A DNA stretch of 56,786 nt from positions 1 through 56,786 of the forward strand of contig JACDEV010000004.1 in NCBI GenBank assembly GCA_013816135.1. The letters run 5' to 3'. The translations under genes and the position numbers were made by a program. A model generated the notes under the pieces. The model was not told the DNA's origin, ran no database searches, and was given only the letters and a program-made list of their open reading frames with translations. This document shows positions 55,674 through 56,786 of this stretch, piece by piece. The first letter of the stretch is position 1; each line of letters begins with the position of its first letter. Source of the stretch: Patescibacteria group bacterium. GTDB taxonomy: Bacteria > Patescibacteriota > Minisyncoccia > Phycocordibacterales > DATDWN01.

Positions 55674-55875
55674 ATGATATTTTGAACATTTTTTCAACAG
55701 GTATACTGAAAAAACTGGCGAGCTTAATCGCTAATAATACTGACGGTGTGTAATTCCCCTTCTCAATTGCGATAATAGTCTGTCTGGTTACTTGCATCTT
55801 TTCAGCGAGGGCCTCTTGAGTAATACCTTTTTTTGACCGGAACTCGTACACTTCATTTTTTATAAATTCTTTCAT
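55663..55875 (-). CDS. XRE-family HTH transcriptional regulator
   Basis: EFRSKKGITQEALAEKMQVTRQTIIAIEKGNYTPSVLLAIKLASFF. Confidence 0.93.
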   Translation of the reverse strand: MKEFIKNEVYEFRSKKGITQEALAEKMQVTRQTIIAIEKGNYTPSVLLAIKLASFFSIPVEKMFKISYEK

Positions 55876-55895
55876 GAATATTATTACTATATACT

Positions 55896-55939
55896 TTGAA
55901 ATACAACATGTAAAGAAAGCTTTACATGTTGTATTTCAA
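55896..55939. promoter_or_regulatory. Palindrome upstream of the XRE gene
   Basis: TTGAAATACAACATGTAAAG-AAAG-CTTTACATGTTGTATTTCAA (20-bp perfect arms). Confidence 0.65.
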
Positions 55940-56003
55940 TTATTGAACATAAAGTCAGTTAACTGACGGTCAATCACCCGAGCGTGCTAATTGGTATTTC
56001 AAT

Positions 56004-56579
56004 CTACTTATTCAACCACTTAATCAAGACAATAATTCCCAAGATACCCAACATGGCTAGCAAAATCATATGAAGTAATCCGAAGAATCCGTAGTCACCA
56101 TAATATCTCCCCATCATTCCTCCATAACTATATGGTTGATTTGTCTGTGATCCAGACCCTCCCATCATTGATCTAAATGACGGACCTGAAGAATAGTTTG
56201 CCCAGCAACCAATGTATGCTCTTCCCATGTTTATGTGTGCTTGAGTTAGTGTGGCAGAACCTTCCCCACCCATCATGTTTTCCATCGCAGTGTGTTGTTC
56301 TTCTGTTATACCTAGACCCATATATGCATCACCCAACTTTTCGAATTGAACATCTGTTACTTTGTTACAAACAATTTGATTATTGCTGCTAATACCCTGA
56401 GAAGAGTAAATATCCTGTAATGCTGTGGTAATGTTTGCACTTTGAACCTGATTCGTTGTTGTTCCAGTTTGTTGGTTAGAGTACTTATTGCTCATCATTG
56501 CTTGTGCAGAAACACTAGTAGCAACGAAGAATCCTGCCATGAACAAAACCGAGACCAAGCATGTTGTATATTTTTTCAT
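56004..56579 (-). CDS. Signal-peptide, Met/Gly-rich membrane protein, hypothetical
   Basis: Signal peptide, EQHTAMENMMGGEGSATLTQAHINMGRAYIGCWANY, C-terminal TM. Confidence 0.7.
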   Translation of the reverse strand: MKKYTTCLVSVLFMAGFFVATSVSAQAMMSNKYSNQQTGTTTNQVQSANITTALQDIYSSQGISSNNQIVCNKVTDVQFEKLGDAYMGLGITEEQHTAMENMMGGEGSATLTQAHINMGRAYIGCWANYSSGPSFRSMMGGSGSQTNQPYSYGGMMGRYYGDYGFFGLLHMILLAMLGILGIIVLIKWLNK

Positions 56580-56644
56580 AATAAATAAGTGTTATTTTAA
56601 TAATTAGAGTAATCCCAAATTAATTATACACCTAAAGCGTGACA

Positions 56645-56785
56645 TTAACTGAACTGAATTTTAAACCGATACATGCCCATCCCGCACACCCCCTGAAGTG
56701 TGCCTATTTGACCAATACCAATATCAATATCCGTGCTCCCTGTTTGAGGAAGTATTTTACTGATATTCATACTCGGTATATTAAC
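56645..56785 (-). CDS. C-terminal fragment of a protein with an LPQTG-like motif (5' part beyond window)
   Basis: Open frame from the window edge: ..VNIPSMNISKILPQTGSTDIDIGIGQIGTLQGVCGMGMYRFKIQFS*. Not in the supplied track. Confidence 0.5.
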   Translation of the reverse strand, partial: VNIPSMNISKILPQTGSTDIDIGIGQIGTLQGVCGMGMYRFKIQFS

Positions 56786-56786
56786 C

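Noticed and set aside
1-56786. CRISPR array, rRNA operon, transposase or integrase gene
   Set aside because: No regularly spaced direct repeats, rRNA-like sequence or recognisable transposase/integrase ORF was seen by eye; no tool search was possible.

Overview
The window is an AT-rich, compact, mostly minus-strand bacterial chromosome segment. Gene content, gene sizes and recognisable families suggest a Patescibacteria/CPR (Parcubacteria-like) genome; this is inference, not a database match. Core content includes a 3' gltX fragment, dnaJ/dnaK/grpE, an infA-rpmJ-rpsM-rpsK-rpsD-rpoA-rplQ-rplM-rpsI cluster, a truncated-type alaS, mnmA, leuS, ychF, dinB, two mltG-like genes, two M23 peptidase genes, and NTP-sanitation genes (DUF84, RdgB/HAM1). 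At the end is an msrB / CcdA-thioredoxin / thioredoxin redox operon next to an XRE regulator. Between the core genes sit short, higher-GC ORFs, each apparently with its own promoter and strong hairpin; three plus-strand units share a nearly identical terminator. The best candidates for an undescribed system are: (1) a three-gene operon at 48009-50719 encoding a divergent FtsZ/tubulin-like GTPase and two membrane proteins, next to a truncated rdgB duplicate; (2) a translationally coupled pair at 32672-36552, an 861-aa Zn-finger protein plus a possible kinase-like protein; (3) the dispersed mini-cassette family; (4) paired matched palindromes upstream of the XRE gene and of the redox operon. I saw no CRISPR array, rRNA or convincing tRNA.
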